In this document: piece after piece, positions 33,332-42,952 of the stretch | Numbering within the stretch: position 1 is the first letter of the stretch | Layout: each line of letters begins with the position of its first letter | The notes under the pieces: model-generated | Told to the model about the DNA's origin: nothing | Database searches by the model: none | What the model saw: the letters and a program-made list of their open reading frames with translations, nothing else | Position numbers and translations under genes: made by a program | From: an uncultured Lactobacillus sp. | GTDB lineage: Bacteria; Bacillota; Bacilli; Lactobacillales; Lactobacillaceae | Direction: 5' to 3' | Length of the DNA stretch: 64,000 nucleotides | Assembly (NCBI RefSeq): GCF_947367125.1 | Contig: NZ_CANBCQ010000001.1 | Location: 105,275-169,274, forward strand

Positions 33332-33694
33332 ATGGCTGTTAAGATCAAGACAAAAGATGGTTTGATTGATATTTCAAACGGTGTAATCGCAACTGTTGTT
33401 GGTGGCGCAGCTACGTCTAATTATGGCGTTGTAGGGATGGCTTCAAAGAATGCCATTCGCGATGGATTTGACGGAATTCTTAATCGTGCCAATTATAAGC
33501 GCGGTGTTGTTGTCAAGTCAGAAGATAATGAAATTACGGTTGACGTGTACATTATTGTCGGATATGGTTTAAAGATTTCTGAAGTAAGTAAGAATGTTCA
33601 AGATAGTGTTAAATTTAATTTAAAGAATCAATTAGGAATTGACACTAAAGCCGTTAATGTCGTTGTACAAAGCGTTAAGGTACTTGACGAATAA
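33332..33694 (+). CDS. Asp23/Gls24 family protein (YloU-like)
   Basis: Located between rpmB and the DAK gene; GVIATVVGGAATSNYGVVGMASKNAIRDGF. Confidence 0.92.
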   Translation: MAVKIKTKDGLIDISNGVIATVVGGAATSNYGVVGMASKNAIRDGFDGILNRANYKRGVVVKSEDNEITVDVYIIVGYGLKISEVSKNVQDSVKFNLKNQLGIDTKAVNVVVQSVKVLDE

Positions 33695-33715
33695 CGCAAG
33701 CGGAGGTTTTAAATA

Positions 33716-35377
33716 GTGGTTTTAAATGAGATAGATAGTAAGCAATTTAGAGATATGGTGCGTGTTGCTACCCACCGAATTGGAAAAAATGCTGAGTTTG
33801 TTAATTCATTAAATGTTTTCCCAGTTCCTGATGGCGATACTGGTACCAATATGAATTTAACCATTGAAAGTGGTGCAAAAGCTGTTTCTGAAAATCCTAG
33901 CACCAGCGTTGGTGATTTAACTGAAAGCTTGGCTAAAGGGATGTTGATGGGTGCTCGCGGTAATAGTGGTGTTATTACTTCACAATTATTCCGCGGATTT
34001 TACAAGGCAACCCAAGGAATGAAGACTTTAACTGCACAAGAATTGGCTAATGCTTTTTCAAATGGTGTAGCTACTGCTTATAAAGCCGTAATGAAGCCTG
34101 TTGAAGGTACAATTTTAACTGTAGCTCGTGTTGCTGCACAAGCAGGTGCCACTAAGGCAAATGATACTGACGATGTAACTGAAGTAATGAAGGCTGTTGT
34201 CGAGGGTGCTAAGAAGGCACTTAAGTCAACCCCAGATTTATTGCCAGTTTTGAAGCAAGTTGGTGTTGTTGACTCAGGTGGTCAAGGTTTGTTGTTTATC
34301 TATGAAGGCTTCTTAGAAGGCTTGTTGGGTGAAAACTTTGCTGATCAATATCAACCTGATGAAAATGAAATGGATGAAATGATCAATGCAATGCACCACC
34401 AATCTTCAGTGCAAAGTCAATTGGCTACTCAGGACATTAAGAATGGTTATTGTACTGAAATTATGGTCGACCTTAATGCTGACGTGCCTGACAAGAAGAA
34501 GTTTGACCTAGAAGAATTTAGAAAGCATTTATCAGGTTTAGGCGATTCATTATTAGCTGTTTCTGATGGTGAAATTGCTAAGGTTCACGTACATACTGAG
34601 CATCCAGGTGATGTTTTCCAATATGGTAGTCAATTTGGTCAATTGGGCAAGATTAAGATTGACAACATGAGAATTCAACATGAAAGTATTGTGGACCAGG
34701 ATGAGGAACAACAAGAAGCAGTTGATTTTGCTGTAATTGCTGTTGCCTCTGGTAATGGTATTCGCAAGTTGTTTGAAAGCGAAGGGGTAAACCGGATTAT
34801 CTCAGGCGGTCAAACAATGAATCCATCTACGCAAGACTTTATTGATGCGATTAAGAAGTCTGGCGCTAAAAAGGCAATCGTTTTACCAAATAACGGTAAC
34901 ATTGTGATGGCTGCTAAGCAGGCAGCAGAAGTTAGCGACATTCCAGTAGGAATTGTGCCATCTAAGACTATCTCACAAGGTTTGACTGCAATGCTTTCAT
35001 TTAACCCAGATGCATCTGTTGATGAAAACGTTGAAGCAATGACTGAAGATTTGGATACTGTTGTTTCAGGTGAAGTTACTCAAGCTACTCGTGATACTGA
35101 AATTGACAAAGTAGAAATTCATAAGAATGACTACTTGGGTATTGTTGATGGCAAGATTAAGGTTGATAATGCTGACTTGATCAAGACAACTACTGAAATG
35201 ATTGAAAAAATGCTTGATGATGATTCAGAAATTATCACGATTATGTTTGGTCGTGATGCTAGTGAAGCTCAAGCACAAGAAGTTGTTGATCAACTTGAAG
35301 CCAAGCATGATGATCTTGAATTTGAAATTCATGATGGTGGTCAACCTGTATATCACTTCTTAGTATCAGTTGAATAA
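33716..35377 (+). CDS. fakA: DAK-domain protein, fatty acid kinase FakA/YloV
   Basis: FPVPDGDTGTNMNLTI, GARGNSGVITSQLFRGF; DegV-like C-terminal part; GTG start. Confidence 0.93.
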   Translation: MVLNEIDSKQFRDMVRVATHRIGKNAEFVNSLNVFPVPDGDTGTNMNLTIESGAKAVSENPSTSVGDLTESLAKGMLMGARGNSGVITSQLFRGFYKATQGMKTLTAQELANAFSNGVATAYKAVMKPVEGTILTVARVAAQAGATKANDTDDVTEVMKAVVEGAKKALKSTPDLLPVLKQVGVVDSGGQGLLFIYEGFLEGLLGENFADQYQPDENEMDEMINAMHHQSSVQSQLATQDIKNGYCTEIMVDLNADVPDKKKFDLEEFRKHLSGLGDSLLAVSDGEIAKVHVHTEHPGDVFQYGSQFGQLGKIKIDNMRIQHESIVDQDEEQQEAVDFAVIAVASGNGIRKLFESEGVNRIISGGQTMNPSTQDFIDAIKKSGAKKAIVLPNNGNIVMAAKQAAEVSDIPVGIVPSKTISQGLTAMLSFNPDASVDENVEAMTEDLDTVVSGEVTQATRDTEIDKVEIHKNDYLGIVDGKIKVDNADLIKTTTEMIEKMLDDDSEIITIMFGRDASEAQAQEVVDQLEAKHDDLEFEIHDGGQPVYHFLVSVE

Positions 35378-35378
35378 A

Positions 35379-37415
35379 ATGATTGATAATGCATTATTTG
35401 CTCCTGTGACAGATTTAAAGGGTGTAGGAACAAAGACTGCAGCTGCATTAGGCAGTTTAGGCATTTATAGCATTTATGACTTACTCTTTTATTTTCCTTT
35501 TCGCTATGACGAATTACAAACGTTACCGTTAGACCAAATCATGGATGGACAAAAGGTAATGTTAAAGGGAATCGTGGCAACTGAAGCCTTTGTTAGTCGA
35601 TTTGGCTATAAAAAGAGTCGCCTAAGTTTCAAAATGAGAATTGACCATGATGTAATCATGGTCAATTTTTTTAATCAACCATGGTTAAAAAATAAGATTG
35701 AAATTGGGCAAGAAGTAGCTATTTATGGTAAATATAATGTCGCGCGGCAAAGCTTATCAGCTTTTAAATTTGTGGCAGCAAAAGAAAATGATAGTGGCAT
35801 GGCACCGATTTATCCGGTTAATCGGCATGTTAAGCAAAAGAAATTAATTGATCTGATTAATACTGCAATTGATAATTTTATTGATCAAGTTCAAGATATT
35901 GTGCCGGAAAAGTTACGTCAAGAATATCGCTTGCTCAAGGATCAAGAAATTATCGAAAAAATGCATCATCCTAAAAATGGACATGAAGCTGAGCTGGCTA
36001 AAAGAAGTGCAATTTTTCGTGAATTTTTCATTTTTGAGTTGCAATTAGCTTTGCTTACTCATAACGATGGCAAGCAAGCTGGTTATGCTAAAAAATATGA
36101 TTTAACTGAAATAGCTCAGCTAACGAAGTCACTTCCTTTTGAACTGTCTGATGATCAAAAGCGAGTAGTTAATGAAATTTTTGCTGATCTGCATTCTGAT
36201 GGACAAATGCGTCGTCTTTTGCAAGGGGATGTTGGGTCAGGAAAAACTGTAGTGGCCGTATATGCAATTTTTGCGGCCATTACCGCTGGTTATCAAGCAG
36301 CCTTAATGGTGCCAACTGAAATTTTAGCAACGCAACATTTTAAGAAAATTGATGAATTATTGCGTCCTTTAGGCGTAAGAGTAGCTTTGTTAACAGGAAA
36401 TACTAAGATATTAGAGCGGCGAGAGATTTATCGTGAATTAACCGATGGTACGATTAATATAGTGATTGGGACTCATGCTTTGATTCAAGATAATGTTATT
36501 TTCAAAAAGCTGGGCTTAGTTATCATTGATGAACAGCACCGTTTTGGCGTAGGACAACGACAAGCTTTGATTAATAAGGGAGATCAACCTGATATTTTGG
36601 CAATGACGGCAACGCCAATTCCGCGAACTCTAGCATTGACAGTTTATGGCGACATGACCGTCTCAGAAATCCATCATTTGCCGGCTGGTAGAAAGCCAAT
36701 TATTTCAACTTGGAAAACTAGCAGTCAAATGAAGGATGTCTACCGTCAAATGCAAGAACAATTAGATCAAGGCTTCCAAATTTATGCGGTAACTCCGTTG
36801 ATTACAGAATCAGAAACCTTAGATTTAAAAAATGCAGAAGAACTGCATGAAAAACTAAGTCATGACTTCCCTGATCAAAAAGTAGTTTTACTTCATGGTC
36901 AGATGCCTGGAGCGCAAAAAGATGAGATTATGGCGGCTTTTGCAGCAGGAGAAATTAATATTTTAGTTACTACTAGCGTAATTGAAGTTGGGGTCGATGT
37001 GGCTAATGCTAATATGATGGTAATTTATAATGCTGATCGTTTTGGTTTGAGCCAATTGCACCAGCTTCGTGGTCGAATCGGCCGTGGTCAAACTCAAAGT
37101 TACTGCGTCTTTGTAGCTGATCCTAAGACTGACTCCGGAAAAGCTAGAATGAAAATTATTGCTGCCACAAATGATGGTTTTAAATTAGCTGAGGAAGACT
37201 TAAAGATGCGTGGCGAAGGTGATTTATTTGGTAAAGCTCAATCGGGTTTGCCAGAATTTCGTGTGGGCGATGTTGTAAATAATTATAATACCCTGGTTGT
37301 GGCGCAAAAAGAGGCGCGTGCGCTAGTTGCAGCTGATCCGGATTTATCTAAGTCAGAACACATGGCGCTCAAGCAAGTGCTAGAATATAAGCAATTAGAG
37401 CAAAATAGAATTTAA
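35379..37415 (+). CDS. recG: ATP-dependent DNA helicase RecG
   Basis: RLLQGDVGSGKTVVA, IIDEQHRFGVGQRQ, LRGRIGRG. Confidence 0.97.
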   Translation: MIDNALFAPVTDLKGVGTKTAAALGSLGIYSIYDLLFYFPFRYDELQTLPLDQIMDGQKVMLKGIVATEAFVSRFGYKKSRLSFKMRIDHDVIMVNFFNQPWLKNKIEIGQEVAIYGKYNVARQSLSAFKFVAAKENDSGMAPIYPVNRHVKQKKLIDLINTAIDNFIDQVQDIVPEKLRQEYRLLKDQEIIEKMHHPKNGHEAELAKRSAIFREFFIFELQLALLTHNDGKQAGYAKKYDLTEIAQLTKSLPFELSDDQKRVVNEIFADLHSDGQMRRLLQGDVGSGKTVVAVYAIFAAITAGYQAALMVPTEILATQHFKKIDELLRPLGVRVALLTGNTKILERREIYRELTDGTINIVIGTHALIQDNVIFKKLGLVIIDEQHRFGVGQRQALINKGDQPDILAMTATPIPRTLALTVYGDMTVSEIHHLPAGRKPIISTWKTSSQMKDVYRQMQEQLDQGFQIYAVTPLITESETLDLKNAEELHEKLSHDFPDQKVVLLHGQMPGAQKDEIMAAFAAGEINILVTTSVIEVGVDVANANMMVIYNADRFGLSQLHQLRGRIGRGQTQSYCVFVADPKTDSGKARMKIIAATNDGFKLAEEDLKMRGEGDLFGKAQSGLPEFRVGDVVNNYNTLVVAQKEARALVAADPDLSKSEHMALKQVLEYKQLEQNRI

Positions 37416-37435
37416 AAAGATTGTGGTGAAAATAT

Positions 37436-38437
37436 ATGAGAACAATTGCAATTGATGCGATGGGCGGCGAGAAGGCTCCAGATGCAATCGTTAAGGCAGT
37501 TTTACAAGCAAAATCTGAAATGCCTGAGACTAAGTTTTTATTATTTGGTGACAAAGAAGCACTTAGAAAATTAATCCCTGAAGATCAAATTAACGACCAA
37601 TTAGGAGTAGTGCCAACAACGGAAGTTATTGCTGATAAAGATGAACCAGTTAAAGCAATTAGAAGAAAAAAAGATTCTTCAATGGTAGTTGCAGCTAATT
37701 TTGTTAAAGAAGGAAAGGCTGATGCTTTACTTTCATTAGGCAATACTGGTGCACTTTTGGCCTGTGGAATCTTCATTATTGGTCGAATTAAAGGGATTGT
37801 TCGCCCAGGTTTAATGCCAACTTTACCTGTAAAAAATAGTGATGATGGTTTTAATATGGTTGATGTTGGTGCTAATGCTAAAAGTAAGCCAGAATATCTT
37901 TTGCAATGGGCTGAAATGGCATCATATTATGCTGAAAAGATCCGTGGTATTCAAAATCCTCGTGTCATGTTGCTCAATAATGGAGCAGAAAGCGATAAAG
38001 GCGATGAAGTTCATCAAAAAGCTTATGAATTGCTCAAGAATAGCGATTTAAACTTTTTGGGCAATATTGAGGGTAATGAATTGTTACTTGGTAAGGCTGA
38101 TGTTGTTGTTACTGATGGCTTTACTGGTAATGCAGTGCTCAAGAATATTGAAGGAACTTCGAGTGTTTTACTCCATTTGTTAAAAGACAGTTTATTAAAT
38201 GGCGGTATGATGACTAAATTAGGTGCTTTAATGGTTAAGGGCTCACTAGCCAGCTTGAAGTCAAAATTTGATACTGCTAAATATGGTGGTGCAGTTTTAC
38301 TTGGAGTTAATGCTCCAGTAGTTAAAACTCACGGTAGATCAAATGAACGTCCAATTTATTTCACTCTCAAGCAAGTTGATAAAATGATTAAAGAAAAACT
38401 TGTTGAAGATTTTAGAGACGAATTTGCTGAAAAATAG
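37436..38437 (+). CDS. plsX: Phosphate acyltransferase PlsX
   Basis: MRTIAIDAMGGEKAPDAIVKA; DVGANAKSKPEYLLQWAEM; DGFTGNAVLKNIEG. Confidence 0.97.
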   Translation: MRTIAIDAMGGEKAPDAIVKAVLQAKSEMPETKFLLFGDKEALRKLIPEDQINDQLGVVPTTEVIADKDEPVKAIRRKKDSSMVVAANFVKEGKADALLSLGNTGALLACGIFIIGRIKGIVRPGLMPTLPVKNSDDGFNMVDVGANAKSKPEYLLQWAEMASYYAEKIRGIQNPRVMLLNNGAESDKGDEVHQKAYELLKNSDLNFLGNIEGNELLLGKADVVVTDGFTGNAVLKNIEGTSSVLLHLLKDSLLNGGMMTKLGALMVKGSLASLKSKFDTAKYGGAVLLGVNAPVVKTHGRSNERPIYFTLKQVDKMIKEKLVEDFRDEFAEK

Positions 38438-38467
38438 TACAATATTTTATTAAAAAGGAGTGTTTTT

Positions 38468-38710
38468 ATGTCAGAAGAAGAAATTTTTAATAAAATTAAG
38501 GACATGATCGCCGACAACTTTGATGTTGACAAAGATAAGATTACTGAACAGACTAATTTTATGAACGATTTAGATGCTGATTCAATTGATTTAGTTGAAT
38601 TTATCTTGCAACTTGAAGATGAATTTGGCGCAGAAATTCCTGATGATGAAGCTGAAAAAATTAAAACAATTGGGGATGCAGTCTCATATATCAAAGCTCA
38701 TCAAGGATAA
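38468..38710 (+). CDS. acpP: Acyl carrier protein
   Basis: DLDADSIDLVEFILQLEDEFGAEIPD phosphopantetheine site. Confidence 0.95.
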   Translation: MSEEEIFNKIKDMIADNFDVDKDKITEQTNFMNDLDADSIDLVEFILQLEDEFGAEIPDDEAEKIKTIGDAVSYIKAHQG

Positions 38711-38718
38711 TTTTCTAA

Positions 38719-38758
38719 AAAAGCCGTGTCGTTATTTGCATACGACCGGCTTTGTGTT
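38719..38758 (+). terminator. Rho-independent terminator after acpP
   Basis: aaagccgtgtcgt...acgaccggctttgtgttt. Confidence 0.7.
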
Positions 38759-38826
38759 TATAATTAGAAAATAAATAGAAAAGATTAAATGCTTTTAATA
38801 AAAAGCTTGAGATGGAGGAATGACCT

Positions 38827-39843
38827 TTGGAGAAGCAGAGTGATCTTTTATTAGATATTCAACACCTGCATACGGCATACCGTTTGCAAGGGAAATTCTA
38901 TGATGCAGCAGACGATGTTAATCTAACTCTGAAGCGTGATGAGATTTTGGCCATCGTTGGTGAATCTGGTTGCGGCAAGAGTACGATTGCTTCAAGTATC
39001 ATTGGATTGTACGACCATAAAAATACTAAAGTAACAGGGGACATTCTCTATAATGAATTAAACCTAGTTGGCTTGAACGAATCACTTTTCAATAAGATTC
39101 GTGGTGATAAGATCGGCATGATCTTCCAGGACCCATTGGCCAGCTTGAACCCATTGATGCGTGTTGGTGACCAAGTTGCAGAAACACTTTATTACCACAC
39201 TGAGATGGACGAAAAGGCACGGCATGCGCGTGTAATCGAATTGTTTAATCAAGTAGGGATGCCTAAGCCTGATGAAATGTACGAAATGTACCCACATGAA
39301 TTGTCAGGTGGTCTGCGTCAGCGTGTGGTTATTGCCATGGCAATTGCATGTAAACCAGAAGTTATTATCGCTGATGAGCCAACTACTGCTTTGGATGTTA
39401 CTATTCAAGCTCAAATTTTGGACTTGCTAGAAGATATTCAAAAGCAATCACATTCAGGGATCATTTTGATTACTCACGACTTAGGTGTCGTAGCTGAAAC
39501 TGCTGATGAAGTTGCAGTTATGTATGCTGGTCAAATCGTTGAAAAATCTGATGTAAAGACAATTTTTGAAAACCCACTTCATCCATACACACGGTCATTG
39601 CTTAATTCAATGCCTCAATCAGATGATACGGATGAAGACCTTCACGTAATTCACGGTACTGTGCCATCACTTAAGAATATGCCACGTACTGGGGATCGAT
39701 TTGCAGCAAGAATTCCATGGATTCCTGCTAGCGCACATGAAGAAAATCCTAAGGTGCATGAAGTTGCACCTGGTCACTGGGTAAGATGTACTTGCTGGAA
39801 GTCATTCCACTTTAAAAATGAAAAGACGGCAAGTGGGGAGTAG
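38827..39843 (+). CDS. oppD: Oligopeptide ABC transporter ATP-binding protein OppD
   Basis: GESGCGKSTIASSIIGL, LSGGLRQRVVIAMA, DEPTTALDVTIQAQIL; TTG start with ggagg upstream. Confidence 0.96.
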   Translation: MEKQSDLLLDIQHLHTAYRLQGKFYDAADDVNLTLKRDEILAIVGESGCGKSTIASSIIGLYDHKNTKVTGDILYNELNLVGLNESLFNKIRGDKIGMIFQDPLASLNPLMRVGDQVAETLYYHTEMDEKARHARVIELFNQVGMPKPDEMYEMYPHELSGGLRQRVVIAMAIACKPEVIIADEPTTALDVTIQAQILDLLEDIQKQSHSGIILITHDLGVVAETADEVAVMYAGQIVEKSDVKTIFENPLHPYTRSLLNSMPQSDDTDEDLHVIHGTVPSLKNMPRTGDRFAARIPWIPASAHEENPKVHEVAPGHWVRCTCWKSFHFKNEKTASGE

Positions 39844-39846
39844 TTT

Positions 39847-40833
39847 ATGGCAAAAGAAATTATTCAAATCAAAGATTTAAAGGTCTATTACCCAATTCGC
39901 TCCGGTTTTTGGAACAGAATTACTGATTATGTTCGTGCCGTTGATGGAGTTAATTTCTCAATTAATGAAGGAGAAACTTACGGTTTAATTGGTGAATCGG
40001 GTTCTGGTAAATCTACTACTGGTAAAGCAATTGTTGGGGTTGAAAAAGTTACTGGCGGTCAAATCATGTATAAAGGTTTGGACGTAACCAAAGTAAGTAA
40101 CCGCAAAAAGCTTGATTACAACAAGGATGTTCAGATGATTTTCCAGGATTCAATGTCAAGTTTGAACCCAAGAAAGAGAATCGAAGACATTATTGCTGAG
40201 CCAATTAGAAACTTTGAAAATTTAACTACAGATCAAGAACGTGATCGTGTTCAAGAATTGCTTGATATTGTGGGGATGCCTAGTGATGCCATTTACAAGT
40301 ATCCACACGAATTCTCAGGTGGTCAACGTCAAAGAATTGGTGTAGCTCGTGCCGTAGCTACTAATCCTAAGTTGATTGTGGCTGATGAACCAACTTCTGC
40401 ATTGGACTTATCAGTTCAAGCACAAGTTTTGAACTTTATGAAGCACATTCAACAACAATACAACATTGCATACTTATTCATTTCTCACGACTTGGGTGTT
40501 GTCAAGCACATGTCAGAAAACTTGGCAATTATGCACCGTGGTCGCTTAGTTGAATTAGGTAGTCGAGAAGAAATTTATAAGCATCCAATTCATATTTATA
40601 CTAAGCGTTTGCTTTCTGCTATTCCTAAGGTCGACGTTGAACACCGTGCAGAACACAAGAAGCACCGTGAACAAGTTGAAAGAGAATTTGAAGAAGACCA
40701 AAGCAAATGGTATGACAAGGATGGTCGTGTATATCCATTGCAACAAGTAGCACCTAAACACTGGGTCGCTTTGCCTGAAGATATGGCCCACGAAGCTAAA
40801 CTTGAAGAATTAGAAGAAAAGGAGAGTGATTAA
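39847..40833 (+). CDS. oppF: Oligopeptide ABC transporter ATP-binding protein OppF
   Basis: GESGSGKSTTGKAIVGVE, FSGGQRQRIGVARAV, DEPTSALDLSVQAQVL. Confidence 0.96.
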   Translation: MAKEIIQIKDLKVYYPIRSGFWNRITDYVRAVDGVNFSINEGETYGLIGESGSGKSTTGKAIVGVEKVTGGQIMYKGLDVTKVSNRKKLDYNKDVQMIFQDSMSSLNPRKRIEDIIAEPIRNFENLTTDQERDRVQELLDIVGMPSDAIYKYPHEFSGGQRQRIGVARAVATNPKLIVADEPTSALDLSVQAQVLNFMKHIQQQYNIAYLFISHDLGVVKHMSENLAIMHRGRLVELGSREEIYKHPIHIYTKRLLSAIPKVDVEHRAEHKKHREQVEREFEEDQSKWYDKDGRVYPLQQVAPKHWVALPEDMAHEAKLEELEEKESD

Positions 40834-40835
40834 GC

Positions 40836-41795
40836 ATGTGGAAAACGATTTTACGGCGTTTGTTAATCATGATCCCTCAATTGATTATCTTGAGTTTACT
40901 GGTCTTTCTTTTAGCTAAGATGATGCCTGGTGACCCATTTAGTGGATCAATTAACCCTAACACCGATCCTAAACAAATTGAAGCTTTGAGAAGAGCCGCT
41001 GGTTTGTATGATCCATGGTACGTGCAATACTTTAGATGGGTGGGTAACTTGTTCCATGGTGATCTTGGTACAAGTTACATCCAACACGTGCCAGTAACTT
41101 CATTGATTGCTGACCGTGCAAGTAACACTTTCTGGTTGTCACTTTTGACTACTATTTTGACTTATAGTATTGCAATTCCTCTTGGTATCACTTCAGGTCG
41201 TCATCAGGATCAATGGCAAGATACTAGTGTTAGAATTTTTAACTACATTACCTTGGCAACTCCAGGGTTCGTATTCTATATCTTAGGTTTGTGGCTTTTC
41301 GGCTTTACTTTAGGCTGGTTCCCAATCTCTGGTTCTGTTTCAGCTAGTGCCTCTGGTTTCTGGGGCGTACTTGGTAGTAGAATTTATCACATGATTCTAC
41401 CAGCTATTTTGTATGCTTTGATCACTACTACTGGTACAGTACAATACTTAAGAACTGGAATTGTTGATAACAAGGTTGAAGATTACGTAAGAACTGCTCG
41501 TAGTAAGGGCGTTCCAGAAAATATTGTCTTCCACAAGCACATTTTGCGTAACTCATTATTGCCAATTGCTGCCTTCTTAGGTAACACGATTACCGGTCTT
41601 CTTAGTGGTTCAATGATTATTGAAAGTGTATTTAGTTACCCTGGTATGGGTAAGTTGTTCCTTGACTCAATTGGACAACGTGACTACACTACTTTGACTG
41701 CTTTGATTCTTATCTTTGGTATCTTAACTTTAATTGGTAACTTATTATCAGATATCATTATGAGTATCATTGACCCACGTATTAGAATTCAATAG
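40836..41795 (+). CDS. oppB: Oligopeptide ABC transporter permease OppB
   Basis: Multi-TM permease; ARSKGVPENIVFHKHILRNSLLPI motif. Confidence 0.95.
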   Translation: MWKTILRRLLIMIPQLIILSLLVFLLAKMMPGDPFSGSINPNTDPKQIEALRRAAGLYDPWYVQYFRWVGNLFHGDLGTSYIQHVPVTSLIADRASNTFWLSLLTTILTYSIAIPLGITSGRHQDQWQDTSVRIFNYITLATPGFVFYILGLWLFGFTLGWFPISGSVSASASGFWGVLGSRIYHMILPAILYALITTTGTVQYLRTGIVDNKVEDYVRTARSKGVPENIVFHKHILRNSLLPIAAFLGNTITGLLSGSMIIESVFSYPGMGKLFLDSIGQRDYTTLTALILIFGILTLIGNLLSDIIMSIIDPRIRIQ

Positions 41796-41809
41796 GGAGG
41801 AGAGAAAAA

Positions 41810-42739
41810 ATGGCTGATAAGAAAGAAAAAGCTACAAAGCAAGCTACTAAAAAAGATGAAAAGCAAAAAGCTACTCTCCCACCTTCTGGATTCAAGGTGG
41901 CTATGCGTGAAATTTTACGTTCAAAGTCCGCTTTAACTGCTTTAATTATCATTATTGTGATTTTACTGTTTACTTTTGGTGGTTCATTATTCTTGAACCG
42001 AGCACAAGTAACAGAAATGAACATTGCTGACTCATACTACGGTTGGGGTGAAGCTGGCCACTTGTTAGGTACTGATGATGGTGGTCGTGACATCTTGAAA
42101 TTGTTGATTATGGGTGGTCGTAACTCAATCATGATTGGTATTTCAGTAACTGTAATTACTGAAATTGTCGGTTTAGTTGTTGGCTTGGTATCTGGTTACT
42201 TTGGTGGAGCAATTGACTCAGTTATCATGAGAATCGTTGACTTCATTCAAATTTTGCCACAAATGCCAATTATCATTGTTTTGACTACTGTTATTCCTAA
42301 TTATAATGCCGTAACTTTGGTATTCTTAATTGCGATGTTTGGTTGGACGACCACGGCACGTTACTTCCGGTCGTTTGTTCTATCACAACGTGGTCGTGAC
42401 TATGTTTTGGCATCAAAGACTTCAGGTTCATCCAACTTGCAAATTATGTTCCGTGAAGTTTTGCCAAACATTACTTCAATGATTATTATCGACGTTGTAT
42501 TAACTATTGCTGGTAACATTGGTATTGAAACTAGTTTATCTTTCTTGGGTTATGGTTTGCCAAGTACCACACCATCACTTGGGACTTTGATTGGATTCGC
42601 TAACGACCCGGTTAACGTTATTAACCGTCCTTGGCTGTGGCTTCCTGCGACTATCTTACTTTTGGTGATTTCTTTAAGTATTAATTATGTTGGTCAAGCT
42701 TTGCAACGTGCTGGTGATGCTAGACAACGTGAAAACTAA
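41810..42739 (+). CDS. oppC: Oligopeptide ABC transporter permease OppC
   Basis: HLLGTDDGGRDILKLLIMGGRNSIMIG; Opp operon context. Confidence 0.95.
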   Translation: MADKKEKATKQATKKDEKQKATLPPSGFKVAMREILRSKSALTALIIIIVILLFTFGGSLFLNRAQVTEMNIADSYYGWGEAGHLLGTDDGGRDILKLLIMGGRNSIMIGISVTVITEIVGLVVGLVSGYFGGAIDSVIMRIVDFIQILPQMPIIIVLTTVIPNYNAVTLVFLIAMFGWTTTARYFRSFVLSQRGRDYVLASKTSGSSNLQIMFREVLPNITSMIIIDVVLTIAGNIGIETSLSFLGYGLPSTTPSLGTLIGFANDPVNVINRPWLWLPATILLLVISLSINYVGQALQRAGDARQREN

Positions 42740-42758
42740 TAAAGTAATAATTAAATTA

Positions 42759-42793
42759 AAACAGCTCTATCGCTTGGTAGAGCTGTTTTTTTA
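42759..42793 (+). terminator. Rho-independent terminator after oppC
   Basis: aaaacagctctatc gctt ggtagagctgtttttt. Confidence 0.85.
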
Positions 42794-42858
42794 TATTTAT
42801 AACTAAAAACTTATTTAAAACGAATAAAATTAAAATTAAAAAATATCTCATAAAACTA

Positions 42859-42886
42859 TTGCATTTCTAATTTATCGTGCTATGAT
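42859..42886 (+). promoter_or_regulatory. Sigma-A-like promoter for first oppA
   Basis: TTGCAT - 16 nt - TATGAT upstream of the oppA RBS. Confidence 0.6.
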
Positions 42887-42952
42887 TTAATCATCAACTT
42901 GATTCAAATAACTATTGGAAAAGAAATGTATCCTAGATGGGGGAAACAAAGT